Shown here one piece after another: positions 44,311-55,168 of a DNA stretch of 64,000 bases. The position numbers were made by a program, and so were the translations under genes. This DNA is from Chrysoperla carnea (lineage: Eukaryota > Arthropoda > Insecta > Neuroptera > Chrysopidae), in assembly GCF_905475395.1 (NCBI RefSeq), contig NC_058342.1, positions 31,826,140 to 31,890,139 on the forward strand, given 5' to 3'. The notes below the pieces were generated by a model. The model did not search any database. It was not told the origin of the DNA and saw only the letters and a list, made by a program, of their open reading frames with translations. Position 1 is the first letter of the stretch. Each line of letters opens with the position of its first letter.

Positions 44311-44745
44311 TTGTTATACCATGTATATGAAATCTACCAAGGTATACTAAGTTTAGTCCCAAGTTTGTAAAACTTAAAAATATTGATGCTACGAACAAAA
44401 TTTTGGTATAGATGTTCATAAAATCACCTAATTAATCCATTCCCGGTTGTCTGTCTGTGGTATGTCCGTCTGTCATCACGATAGCTCAAAAACGAAAAGA
44501 GATATCAAGCTGATATAGCGTACTGAGGACGTAAAAAGTGAGACAAAGTTCATTAATGAGCAACATAGGTCAATGAGGCATTGGGTCCGTAAGACTCATC
44601 CTGTAAACCGTTAGAGATAGAACAAAAATTTAATGAAAAAAATGTTCCTTATAAAAAACTCTCGTTTGAAACATTTTTCGTTAACATCACTGTTAACCCT
44701 TGAGTGCGCAAATTGTATAGCATGTATTATATGGGAATATCAGTT
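44311..44745 (+). mobile_element. DINE-B copy, 3' truncated
   Basis: The head TTATACCATGTATATGAAAT and core GTCTGTCTGTGGTATGTCCG at about 44448-44467 are intact. The copy stops after TATATGGGAATATCAGTTGA, before the terminal hairpin. Confidence 0.8.
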
Positions 44746-45697
44746 GATTCTAGTTCATCGAAAAATCTTTTATAAACAGAATAAACATACAAAGGTCCCA
44801 GAATTGATCCTTGCAGTACTCCAATTTGAATTTTCCTCCACTGAAACTAAGTCATTTATTTCATTTCAATAAATTAAAATCGAACAAATAGGGCTTAACT
44901 TACTATGAAAACAATACACAGTTATTTTGGAAAAAGTTATTTAAAATCTACTTGATCGAGAGTCCGGGAACATATAGAAAAATAACTGACATTCAAAGCC
45001 ATAAAACCCACAAGCGTAATTGAACATAAAAAGCTTGCTATGTCGCATATACCCAAATTTTTGAAAAATCAAACTTTAAATGATTCAGAATGATTACTTT
45101 TAAAAAGTGCTCCCTTTATTCTCGACCGTCTCCTTTATGTCGTGTGTAAAAAGAGGAGATTGCGACAAATTGAAAATACCTTCAAGCAAGAGAATAACAG
45201 AAAAAAGTATATAAAGAATTTGCTTAAATAAATTTATAAGTACAATTTTTTTTTTAATTTTTCGAAAACAATTGTGTAAGTTAACTTTCGCCATACCCAA
45301 TACATTCATTTCGCCTCTCCTCTTGAACCCCCGTCGTTTTTCAGTATATATCCTTGTTGAATAAATTTTCTTTAAAAAACAGTTTTTTTTTTCTTCGAAT
45401 ATACAATTAAATAAAAATTATTTTGCAACTTCCTAAAATAATAATTATTTATTTGGGGGGGAGGGGGTAGGTTGCGTAGGGTGATTAGTCAAATCACCAT
45501 ACAGTATATCATATACAATAGAGTTTCAATAATCGGATCTTAATAAGAACCAGGGGGTTTTCGGATTACGACGAAAAATAATATTTAATATTTATGGTAC
45601 ACTTTTTCAGGGAATCACCCATATATCATTTCTAAGCGATAACTTTGAAAATTGACATCAATGTCATCACCTAGTACAACTCTCTTAACCCTTCAAC
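44746..45697. other. AT-rich DNA without recognised gene
   Basis: No gene was seen. G-rich GGGGGGGAGGGGGTAGG at about 45455-45471 is a local oddity. Confidence 0.5.
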
Positions 45698-46220
45698 TTT
45701 TTATACCATGTATAAATGTAATATATATCAAAGTGTATTAAGTTTAGTCCCAAGTTTGTAACGCTTAAAAATATTGATGCTGCCAACAAAATTTTGGTAT
45801 AAGAGTTCATAAAATCGCCTAATTAGTCCATTTTCGGTTGTCCGCCTATCTGTCTGACAATACGATAAAGATGTCCAGCTGAAATTTTACAGCGTGCTCA
45901 GTACGTAAAAAGTGAGGTCCGACATAGGTCACTTCTGTCTTGGATCCTTCGGACCTATCTTGAAAACCGTTAGAGATAGAACAAATGTTTAAATGTAAAA
46001 AATGTTCTTTATAAAAAAATAAACAACTTTTGTTTGAAATATGTTTTCATAAACAATATAGTATGTATTATATGGGATTATCAGATATGTGTATATGACG
46101 TCTGGCCAGAGTACCTATCTCTCTTTACTTACATGAAAACAAAACAAACGATTGCGTAATCAACACTGCTTTTACATGGTATTTCAACAATTAACTCAAT
46201 CAATTGTTTGTTTTCACTTG
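45698..46220 (+). mobile_element. DINE-B copy, full length
   Basis: It is complete from TTTTTATACCATGTATAAAT to TTTGTTTTCACTTG. The core is short (TGTCCGCCTATCTGTCTGAC at about 45839). Confidence 0.83.
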
Positions 46221-46254
46221 CATTTTCAAATAACTTTAAGCTAGCTAAAAAAAC

Positions 46255-46580
46255 CACCTTCGGTCATACATTCGGCTTCGGCCTGAATTCAAGCCGAAGC
46301 CGAAGCTTTGGCCGAAGGTTCTTAGCAAACGTCGGAATTGAACGAATTGTTCTAAATGTTATTATTTTGAAATAAATTTCAAGGTAATTTTTTTAATCAT
46401 CTTTAGATTGACCTCTAGATCAACTTCTCAAGATCATAAACTCTAAATCAACTTCTAGAGATCAACTTTAATATTAAAGTTTTAAAATCATGTTTTTAAA
46501 CCTTCGGCTTCGGCCGAAGGTTGTGGCGATAGCCGATTAATCGGCTTCGGCTTCGGCCAAAAATCGACCTTGGGTCGGAC
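46255..46580. repeat. GGCTTC/GAAGCC hexamer repeats flanking about 190 bp
   Basis: Two clusters of CTTCGG/GCCGAA hexamers (46257-46320 and 46500-46560) each fold back on themselves, for example GGCTTCGGCC...GCCGAAGCC. They bracket an AT-rich spacer containing repeated GATCAACTTC words. It may be a MITE with simple-repeat ends. It is much more GC-rich than its surroundings. Confidence 0.7.
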
Positions 46581-47102
46581 ACTAAAGCTAGCGGTATTTT
46601 TTGAACACCTTGTAACAAAAAATTGTAGCACCTTGAATAAGATCAAACCCATTTTGAAGACGGTGGCACAATTTATAATCAATGCAATTGATTGAAATTG
46701 GAAATGGAATACAATAAAACATATAAGCAACATCTGCAAGACAAAGGTATCTCTTGTTCTAATAACTACTGACTTGAATATTCAATTGATCGGAGGCAAC
46801 GAGCCAGGCACAGCAAGGCAGCATTCAACATATTCTATAACATTGACATGACTGACGAGTGACGTTGAGTATAACAACATACACTAACCACACTCACAGC
46901 CACATTGCACATTGTACTTGTACACGATGACGACACAAAGATCCTCTATATGACTATGAATGACTATAATGACGATGATGACTCTAAATCTAAAACATAC
47001 AGATTTATAAGTGGATGATAATATTTTGTAAAGTGGCGAGATGTAATTGTTTCATTTGAGGCGTTTAATACACGGACATCATTTTGTAATCTGATCCAAT
47101 GT
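46581..47102. other. Intergenic DNA, less AT-rich at 46780-47000
   Basis: No gene was recognised. GAT/GAC-rich words near 46925-46985 (GATGACGACAC, GACGATGATGAC) are low-complexity. Confidence 0.45.
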
Positions 47103-47145
47103 TAGCTTAGGTAAAGTTATATTGGCTGTCCACTCATTGGGTTAC
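47103..47145 (-). mobile_element. SINE-1 3' end trace
   Basis: TTAGCTTAGGTAAAGTTATA followed by TTGGCTGTCCACTCA is a decayed SINE-1/LINE tail. Confidence 0.5.
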
Positions 47146-48248
47146 CATATACAGTGTGTCGCATTTAAGATGAAGACACTCATATTAATATTACTTTTTT
47201 TTCACACTCATAATTACATATTACAAGTTTATTGAAATATTTGAATATATAACACTATATTAAAGGACCCCGCAACATTAGATACGAAAATGGCTTTCTG
47301 TTAAACTTTTTCTAACCCACCCTAAAATGTTCTTTGAATCATTATGATCAAAAGCTCGTATATGACTAGAAAAATGGTTTTCTGTGAAACTGTTTCAAAC
47401 CGGCCCCAAATAGTCTTCAGATCGTTCTGATCAAAAACTGTCACGCCCCACAAACTTTTTTAACGAGTTCTTTTTGAGGTACGAGTGATCTAAGGTACAT
47501 ATACAAGGTGTTCTGTTATTGATAGCCGAAAAATATACGAATAAATTAAGCTTATCAAGACCAATGAAAAGGTTCTTTACCAAATTTCGATCTGAGGCCT
47601 GCTTCGGGAGATGCGGCTATGGGGAATATATCTCTATCTCTAACAATCTCTGACGCTAGGCAAAATATTAAGTATTGGCCCAATTTGTTAATTTTTAGTA
47701 GGCTGGGGCCACTCACTGATTTCGGTGAGTTTAATGTTCTGTAGCTTTCTTTAACAGTTGAGGCCCATTATTGGAAAGATTTCCCGATACCGCCTGTTAA
47801 AGTCGCTATATAATCGCTATATAAACTAGGTACTGGACTTTTTTTGTTTCTTTTCAGTTTCTATTTAACGCTGTCGGGTTTTGTCGATATTGAGATAGTT
47901 TTGATACTAAACACCTCTAAATTATTTATGAATGCTGGTTATTACGTTTTCATTCAAAGTCACAAGTGTGTGTGTATTTGTGATGACCCGAAATTCGATT
48001 GAGAACAATATGCATCTGTGTTTTGTGCTTGATAGTCGATGTAAATTGTAAACTGTAAACGGATGAACGCCTTCAATGTCTTTTCATTTAAACAGACACA
48101 TATTTTAACAATTTTGATAAAAACATTTTATACTAAGTAATTGAATTATTTACATATTTGTTAAATAAAATAGAAGATTCAATATTAGTGATGTTCTAAC
48201 TATAATGATCGATTCATTCCAATATTACAGCATCTCAAACTGAAAAAA
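47146..48248. other. Intergenic DNA with diverged tandem duplication
   Basis: In 47283-47455 a block with GAAAATGGCTTTCTGT/GAAAAATGGTTTTCTGT, then a CC(C/G)CC(T/C)AAA-like word and ATCA(A)AA(G/A)CT, occurs twice in tandem, diverged. The rest up to 48248 has no recognised feature. Confidence 0.5.
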
Positions 48249-48251
48249 AAA

Positions 48252-48571
48252 ATAAATTCCTAGGTCATCGGGCTTTTTATTAATTTTTTTATCGTACAAA
48301 GTAGGCTGAAAAATAATGAATCATATAGGTTATCATTTTCAATTGGATATTTCTATATCAAAAATCTAGAGAGGGTGATAAAAAACTATCTAAAATATTT
48401 AGACAATCTTGTAGTTTATAATAAAACCATAAAAATATAAGGTTGTTGATGATATCAAAACAAAATTTTAATTTAATTATGAGTTCATCATTTGATGAAT
48501 AGAGACGACTATAAGTAGTTTATTGATGATTGAAGAGCGATATCTATATTATCAAACTTAAAAACATCACT
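48252..48571 (+). mobile_element. MITE-A middle part
   Basis: It runs from AAATTCCTAGGTCATCGGGC to ATATCTATATTATCAAAC. Both termini are missing. Confidence 0.8.
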
Positions 48572-48638
48572 TGGTGCTAACAAATTCAAGTTTCGGCTTA
48601 TTTCGAAGTTTAGTTACGATCAACTCAAATTGCATTTG

Positions 48639-48967
48639 TATATAGAGATTTTAGAGCCTAAATGGCCCAGCGGTCTAAGGCGTTTGTCTTTGTCTGTTTG
48701 TTCATTTAGACTGAGGTTGCGGGTTCGAATCCAGGCAGCGGCAGTGTGAACATTTTATAATTAATGGGAGTGCAGAATTGATCACATTGTCGTCGCTTGG
48801 ATAAGAACGAAGTAACCGACTCCACCCACATCAAAATGTAATTTTAAATACGTTTGTAGTTAAATAAATAAAGATTAACAAATAATGATGTGGGTGGCCT
48901 CTTTTATAGGCGTATATGTCAGAGAAACGGAGGTTAAACCCCATTATTATTATTATATAGAGATTTT
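48639..48967 (+). mobile_element. SINE-2 copy with perfect target-site duplication
   Basis: The element is 48653-48953, with flanking 14-base repeats TATATAGAGATTTT at 48639-48652 and 48954-48967. The head has A-box-like TGGCCCAGCGGTCTAAGGCG and B box GGTTCGAATCC. The body matches the 34941 copy, and the tail is (ATT)n. The perfect duplication indicates a recent insertion. Confidence 0.95.
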
Positions 48968-49370
48968 GTGGAGTTCATTTGGTCTTGTCATATTAATTGT
49001 ATGATGACTTTTTGAAAATCAGTAGATATTAAGAAAAAAAAAGAAACAAAAACAAAAAAACACGCCATCATTAAAATAAACAATGGAAACAATTAAAATT
49101 ATAAAAAAAACAATATTTATTTATTTATTTTTAATTTTCTTCTTATTTTTTTCGTATGCATGTCATTTTTAAATTAAAAATAATAATAAATTATAATTTA
49201 TTCATCTTTTCAAAATATTTTATTTAGGACTATAGTGACAATCGGTTATAATGACATTGAAAAGATCTAAAATTGGAGATGAAATAAGGGCGGTAGTTAC
49301 TAAACTTTTTTTTGAGAAAAAGCCTATTAAAGATAAAAAATTTATTTTGAGCTAATTTATTTTTACAAGC
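48968..49370. other. AT-rich DNA without recognised gene
   Basis: It has A-runs and TTATTTATTTATT low-complexity sequence. Nothing else was seen. Confidence 0.5.
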
Positions 49371-49740
49371 TTTTATTTAGTATTCAAATGTCCCGTTGTC
49401 TGTCTGTAATCTTGCAAGTCAAATTTTATCCTGTTCCCGGTTTCCGATTGAGCTGAAATTTTGCATGCGCATTTAGTTTGAATGACAATGCATGGTAAGG
49501 TTGTAGCGTTATGATTTTCCCATCGCTTCCACCATATTTGATATATATACATGTTTTTTAGTCTTAAGTTAAAAATTTTAATAAAAAATATTTTCGGGGA
49601 CATAGCAAAAAGAATTCGTCGGGATAAGTCATATCGCTGTAATCAATTTTGACTGTATACAATCACTTCCTGCTTGTTGCGCACTATGGTATGATAGAAG
49701 ATATTCAATTCAAAGAGGATAGCATGGAGGAGAGCATAAA
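49371..49740. repeat. GTCTGTCTG-bearing repeat next to satellite
   Basis: GTCCCGTTGTCTGTCTGTAA, then GAGCTGAAATTTTGCATGCG, resembles the core region of DINE-like repeats but matches no other copy here. It borders the satellite array. Confidence 0.45.
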
Positions 49741-49744
49741 TAGA

Positions 49745-50780
49745 AACCTAAAAATTTTTTCGATTTTTTCTAAGGGGTACCTCTTGAAAAAATTGCAAAA
49801 AATCGAGAAAAAATTATTATTTCAGATTTCGATCAAACTCAGTTTATAAGGTAATTTTGACCCAAAAATTTCAAATTTTGACTTCATTTCACGATTAGCA
49901 TGGTAGTTTCCGAGATATTGCGAGTTCATTCTATATTTCAGGCCATATTTCAAAAACTATTTATCCGATCGACGAATGAACCCGATTTTTGCATTTTTTG
50001 GGTCATATTTACCTTATAAACAGAGTTTTATCCGATTCTGATACCCAAAATTTTTTTCGATTTTCTCGATTCTTTCAAAGGGGTACCCCTTGACAAAATT
50101 GCAAAAAATCGAAAAACCATAATTATTTCCGATTTCGATCAAACTCAGTTTATAAGGTAATTTTGACCCAAAAATTTCAAATTTTGACTTCATTTCACGA
50201 TTAGCATGGTAGTTTCCGAGATATTGCGATTTCATCCTATATTTCAGGCCATATTTCAAAAACTATTTATCCGATCGACGAATGAACCCGATTTTTGCAT
50301 TTTTTCGGTCATATTTACCTTATAAACAGAGTTTTATCCGATTCTGATACCCAAAATTTTTTTCGATTTTCTCGATTTTTTCTAAGGGGTACCCCTTGAC
50401 AAAATTGCAAAAAATCGAAAAACCAAAATTATTTCCGATTTCGGTCAAACTTAGTTTAAAAGGCAATTTTGACCCAAAATTTTCAAAAATCGCGTTGATT
50501 TCACGATTAGGATGATAGTTTCCGAGATATTGCAAACTCACCCTATATTTCAGGTCATATTTCAAAAACTATTTATCCGATCGACGAATGAACCCGATTT
50601 TTGCATTTTTTGGGTCATTTTTACCTTATAAACAGAGTTTTATCCGATTCTGATACCCAAAATTTTTTTCGATTTTCTCGATTTTATCCAAGGGGTAAAC
50701 CCCTTGACAAAACCCCTTGACCCCTTGACAAAATTGCAAAAAATCGAGAAATTTTTTTTTTCAGATTTCGATCAAACTAA
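49745..50780 (-). repeat. SAT-306 satellite array 2
   Basis: About 3.3 monomers lie in the opposite orientation to array 1. Palindrome centres are at 49778.5 (AAGGGGTACCTCTT, one change), 50084.5, 50390.5 and about 50697.5 (two extra bases), so the spacing is 306, 306 and 307. The last centre carries a small local duplication of CCCCTTGA words. Confidence 0.95.
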
Positions 50781-50790
50781 AAATTTCCCG

Positions 50791-51285
50791 CACTAAATGT
50801 CGATTTCTTAATAAATTTAACCATAATAACATTAGCGCATAAGTCCACCTCAGGATTGATATGTGAAATTATACAATTTAGTTGAAATATTTGCTCAAAG
50901 TTAAACAAAATATTTGGAAAAAAAAAAGGAAATAGTACCATTTTATATGGGCAGAAATAATAAACCTATCTCGATTTTACTTCACCAATATTCGATAATA
51001 ATTAAAATGATTCCTCTTTGAATTTGTTTTTTAAGCAAACGGTCAACGACAGACCGGACAATCCCACTTGTCCGAATGGTGTAGAAATTCAATACAAAAT
51101 AAATATATCAAAACGAAAATAACATTAAAAAATCCGTAAGCAGCAGAATGCCATTACTAAGGTCATATTTTCCCTTCATCAAATACATCTTATTTATCAT
51201 TAACTGTTTTCCGCAACTTCTCTCGCGATAATGATTCATTTCAACGAAGTCACTAAATGATTCATTTAAAAAATCATCAATTCAT
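50791..51285. other. AT-rich DNA without recognised gene
   Basis: Nothing recognisable was seen. Confidence 0.5.
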
Positions 51286-51592
51286 TAAGAGAATGTAGTC
51301 GCCCTATTAGCTCAGTTGGTTTAAGCGTAACCAATTCCGTCCGCCGTATGCTTAGGGTTCGATTCCCGCCGTCGCAATAAAAATTAATTTAATTAATAGT
51401 TGTGATGGGCTGGTGTAGTGCATGGTATAAGCATGAAGGAGGTGCACTCAGCCTCTGAAATAGAGGAGCTGATAAACGAAATTATCAGCGGAAAGGTGGT
51501 AATACACATATATGGTATCACAAAGGTTCTCTATAGCCTAAGTGTGTCCTTCGTAGACAGCCAATATAACCTAACCTAACCTAAGAGAATGT
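51286..51592 (+). mobile_element. SINE-1, full length, with target-site duplication
   Basis: The element is about 51297-51581. The head TCGCCCTATTAGCTCAG has an intact A box and the B-box region GGTTCGATTCC, with a short deletion between them (GCTTAGGGTTCG) compared with the copy at 17567. The body contains GATGGGCTGGTGTAGTG, and the tail AACCTAACCTAACCTAA follows GACAGCCAATATAACC. The 11-base word TAAGAGAATGT flanks it at 51286-51296 and 51582-51592. Confidence 0.93.
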
Positions 51593-51960
51593 GCGTTAAA
51601 TATGCATGATGAAACTTGTTCAAGGACACGGAATGACTCATTTCAAATTCCCTTCACCCTCCGCTTACGTGGTGTACCCCCGCTTTTACCCCGTTTAAGC
51701 TGAGGTTTACCCCCGTTTAAGCTCCGTTTTACTCCGTTTGACCCCGTTTTACCATCGGTTTACTCCCGTTTAAGCAGCACCACAAGCGACACTAGCGGTC
51801 AAATCTGGAAGCTTCGATATGAATTTCTCCCTCACCTATCCGCATCACCAAGCTTACTAGATTTCCATTGCTAGAAGCTACGACCAGATTTATAAGATTG
51901 ATTCATCTAGTATACAACTCTACGGAACCCCATTCCTTCCCGTTTACTTTCGATATAGTC
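51593..51960. repeat. CCCCGTTTA-type short repeats and pyrimidine-rich DNA
   Basis: From about 51675 to 51775 variants of CCCCGTTTAAGC, CCGTTTTACTCC and CCCCGTTTTACC follow each other in a degenerate minisatellite. The flank to 51960 is less AT-rich but has no coding frame. Confidence 0.6.
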
Positions 51961-52735
51961 TATAAGTCTATATCTTCGGAGAAATTTTCCACACACAAAT
52001 AAAACATTAAAAACAGAAAAAAAAACCAGTACAAATAGGCCATAAATTTATGAATGAAAAATTGATAGAATCATTAAACAGAGATACAATGAATCCAATT
52101 CCAATACAAAGCAAATGAAGCCACCTAGTCTCATCGGAATAGGTGTGCGGACCTCAACTGTTCTATACTCCGTTCACACATCATTTCGAATATAATGTCA
52201 ATGTATTTCCGGTAAACTTGCGAATGTAGAAAAAAAAAAGCAATGTGGATATATTTATTAAAAAATTGTTTATTTTACAATTTTTTTTTTTTTTTTTTTT
52301 TTTGCTATATTAATATAAAAAGTATGTTGGTACGACTGAAATATTTTTGCATAAATATTTGTTTCAATATACACCATAATCTTGCATGTCGATTCAATTT
52401 TGAATATGTGTGGGGGATGGTATGAGGCACACAAATATACTAGATGTTTCATGGCGGGCGAGTCCAAGTATTGAAAAGACGTGGCTCAGTTTTAAGCCTA
52501 CTAATACTGGTGGTAAAACTGAGCAACTAGTTTCTGTCGTGACATAAAAAATCGTACGAATTTTTTAATTTTTTGCTGTCTTTAATCGTACCGGACAATT
52601 TTCATAGCTGATGGTTTGATAAGAACAATATCATACAATATTTAAAATTAACCCGTCAGCTCTTGCGTCAATTGTTTGGTAATCTTCAGTCACTTGATGA
52701 TGAGAGATTTGCTCACACATTCTGTACAAGAATCC
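51961..52735. other. AT-rich DNA without recognised gene
   Basis: It contains a T-run of about 24 at 52279-52303. No gene was seen. Confidence 0.5.
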
Positions 52736-52737
52736 GT

Positions 52738-53495
52738 CCTATGAACCCGATTTTTGCATTTTTTGCATCATATTAACCTTATAAACAGAGTTTTGTCTGA
52801 TTCTGATACTCAAAATTTTTTTCGATTTTCTCGATTTTTTCTAAGGGGTACCCCTTGAAAAAATTGCAAAAAATCGAGAAAAAATTATTATTTCAGATTT
52901 CGATCAAACTCAGTTTATAAGGTAATTTTGACCCAAAAATTTCAAAAATCGAGTTTATTTCACGATAAGGATGGTAGTTTCCGAGATATTGCGAGTTCAT
53001 CCTATATTTCAGGCCATATTTCAAAAACTACTTATCCGACCGACGAATGAGCCCGATTTTTGCATTTTTTGGGTCATTTTTACCTTATAAACAGAGTTTT
53101 ATCCGATTCTTATGCCCAAAATTTTTTTCGATTTTCTCGATTTTTTCTAAGGGGTACCCCTTGACAAAATTGCAAAAAATCGAAAAACCAAAATTATTTC
53201 CGATTTCGGTCAAACTCAGTTTATAAGGTAATTTTGACCCAAAATTTTCAAAATTCGAGTTCATTTCACGATTAGGATGGTAGTTTCCGAGATATTGCTA
53301 GTTCAGCCTATATTTCAGGCCATATTTCAAAAACTACTTATCCGATCGACGAATGAACCCGATTTTTGCATTTTTTGGGTCATATTTACCTTATAAACAG
53401 AGTTTTATCCGATTCTGATACCCAAAATTTTTTTCGATTTTCTCGATTTTTTCCAAGGGGTACAAAATTGCAAAAAATCGAAAAACCAAAATTAT
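52738..53495 (-). repeat. SAT-306 satellite array 3
   Basis: About 2.4 monomers lie in the same orientation as array 2. Palindrome centres are at 52849.5 and 53155.5, with the third expected at 53461.5, where the right half of the palindrome is deleted (CCAAGGGGTACAAAATTG). It lies about 1.95 kb from array 2. Confidence 0.95.
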
Positions 53496-54165
53496 TCGAG
53501 AGCACTCTCTACGTAAAAATATTCTGGATACAATCCTGAATCCCTTTTTAATTTTACAGTAGAAGTTCTTCATTCTTAATACAATATTTCAAGTTCATTA
53601 ATTTCAAAATAATAGAAAGTTTAGTGAAGTGAACAACCTAAACTAGCCGATAAATAGACACGTGTTTCGAATTGTCATAGAAAATCAAGGACAGTAAACA
53701 AAGACCGCATCGATGAGGTGAAATCTTAAACAGGTACGTTAACTAAAACATCTGGTAATAATATTGAGATGAGGTAGTGTGTTGCGCGAGCGGTGACTAT
53801 GCACGCGGGTAGAACCTCCACGACAGTTATGTATGTCCGATCGTAATATAGCTCCTATCTAGGTGTATATCCTCCTAGGTACCTCCTCTACACAGCATCG
53901 ATATATTATTGTTTAATAAACAGAAGGGTTATATACTTGTTGTTTCCCGATAGTCATTGATAATCATTCAGAGGGTATTGTTTCAATATTCACTTGTTCC
54001 TCGAATACTTGTTTTATTTTTATACACAATTTATATATAGTGTATCTTCACAGCTCCACCTCCCCCCCCCCAACGCACTATCCAGCCACTCTTATAATCC
54101 TTCATGGAATTAATAAAATAAAAAGTATATTTAAAAATCAAAAAATTCGAATACAACTGAAAAAA
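53496..54165. other. Intergenic DNA, locally less AT-rich
   Basis: No gene was seen. The part 53780-53910 is richer in CG words (GTTGCGCGAGCGG, CACGCGGG). A C-run lies at 54062-54071. Confidence 0.45.
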
Positions 54166-54267
54166 CAAGTGAAAACAAACAATTGACTGAATTAATTGTT
54201 GAAATACCATGCATAGTCAGTGTTGATTTCTTTATCACATAACACATACATACATGTGACACATACA
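54166..54267 (-). mobile_element. DINE-B terminal fragment
   Basis: It runs from CAAGTGAAAACAAACAATTG through CCATGCATAGTCAGTGTTGA and CACATACATACATGTGACAC, then stops at a Helitron-like start. Confidence 0.75.
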
Positions 54268-54345
54268 TCTGTATATATAAAAATAAATTGCTGTGCGTTA
54301 GTCTCGCTAAAACTTAACTTGGGTCTTTGTTCAACCTATTACTGT
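54268..54345 (+). mobile_element. Helitron-like 5' end fragment
   Basis: It starts TCTGTATATATAAAAATA directly after A and continues GCTGTGCGTTAGTCTCGCTA, wording typical of the 5' ends of insect Helitrons. The rest of the element is absent. Confidence 0.6.
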
Positions 54346-54474
54346 GTGTCCGAAACAGTAATGAATCGTAATTGAAATGAAAAGGACAATTTCGGAATAA
54401 TTAGATTCAATGCGGAATAATTTCAGAGACTGAACGGAATGAAAATGTTGGCTCTACAGTCAGATTCATAAAAT

Positions 54475-54620
54475 ATCTCGAAAATTACTCATTTAATGGT
54501 CAAATAAACACGATTTTTGTAATTTTCGGGTCAAAATTACCTTATAAACTTAGTTTTATCGAAATCGGAAACAAAAACTTTTTTTACACTTTTTGCAATT
54601 TGTAAAAATCGAAAAAATCA
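54475..54620 (+). repeat. Diverged SAT-306 half-unit
   Basis: ATATCTCGAAAATTACTCAT, then CACGATTTTTGTAATTTTCG, TCAAAATTACCTTATAAAC and TTTTATCGAAATCGG match one 153 bp half of the satellite. No KpnI-type palindrome is present. It sits just before the telomere-like array. Confidence 0.8.
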
Positions 54621-54665
54621 TAAAATATTCAAAAAAACACAATTTTTGCAATTTTTGTAATTTTT

Positions 54666-54804
54666 GGTTGGGTTGGGTTGGGTTGGGTTGGGTTAGGTTG
54701 GGTTAGGTTGGGTTAGGTTGGGTTAGGTTGGGTTAGGTTGGGTTAGGTTGGGTTAGGTTGGGTTAGGTTGGGTTAGGCTGGGTTAGGTTGGGTTTTGTTG
54801 GGTT

Positions 54805-54805
<1 letters not shown>
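54666..54805 (+). repeat. Telomere-like TTGGG/TTAGG array
   Basis: It starts as TTGGG units and then becomes a regular 10-mer of one TTGGG and one TTAGG, about ten times, ending at GGGTTGAG. TTAGG is the common insect telomere unit and TTGGG a one-base variant. The array is internal in this window. The G-rich strand could form quadruplex structures. Confidence 0.92.
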
Positions 54806-54895
<90 letters not shown>

Positions 54896-54908
54896 TGTGT
54901 GTGTGTGC

Positions 54909-54968
<60 letters not shown>

Positions 54969-55085
54969 TGTGTGTGTGTGCGTGTGCGGGTGTGTGGGTG
55001 TGGGTGTGGGCGTGGGTGTGGGCGTGGGTGTGGGCGTGGGTGTGAGTGTGGGTGTGGGGGCGGGGTGTGGGTGTGAGTGTGGGTT
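54806..55085 (+). repeat. Long (GT)n tract with G-rich end
   Basis: There are about 170 bases of nearly pure GT with rare T or C changes, then GTGGGTGTGGGCGTGGG-type units to about 55085. The long frames here (Cys/Val or His/Thr repeats) are the repeat read as codons. Confidence 0.95.
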
Positions 55086-55104
55086 TTTTTTTTTCAAATT
55101 CAAA

Positions 55105-55168
55105 AACAACTTATCGAACTGCAGTCTTCGGAGTTCGTCACCTTCTCCATTAGGATACTCGAGATCTT
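55105..55168 (-). pseudogene. tRNA-like remnant (Arg type)
   Basis: On the minus strand CCTAATGGAGAAGG, then an anticodon-arm-like CTCCGAAGACTGCAG and GTTCGATAAG, resemble the D, anticodon and T arms of the tRNA-Arg genes of this window. The acceptor stem does not pair and several stems have changed. Confidence 0.4.

Noticed and set aside
45520..45620. Pogo/Tigger-like end (CAATAATCGGATC...GGATTACGAC)
   Set aside because: The resemblance is limited to a few words. No matching inverted end or transposase remnant was found nearby.
50014..50565. Two similar 81-codon minus-strand frames
   Set aside because: They are satellite monomers of array 2, not a gene family.
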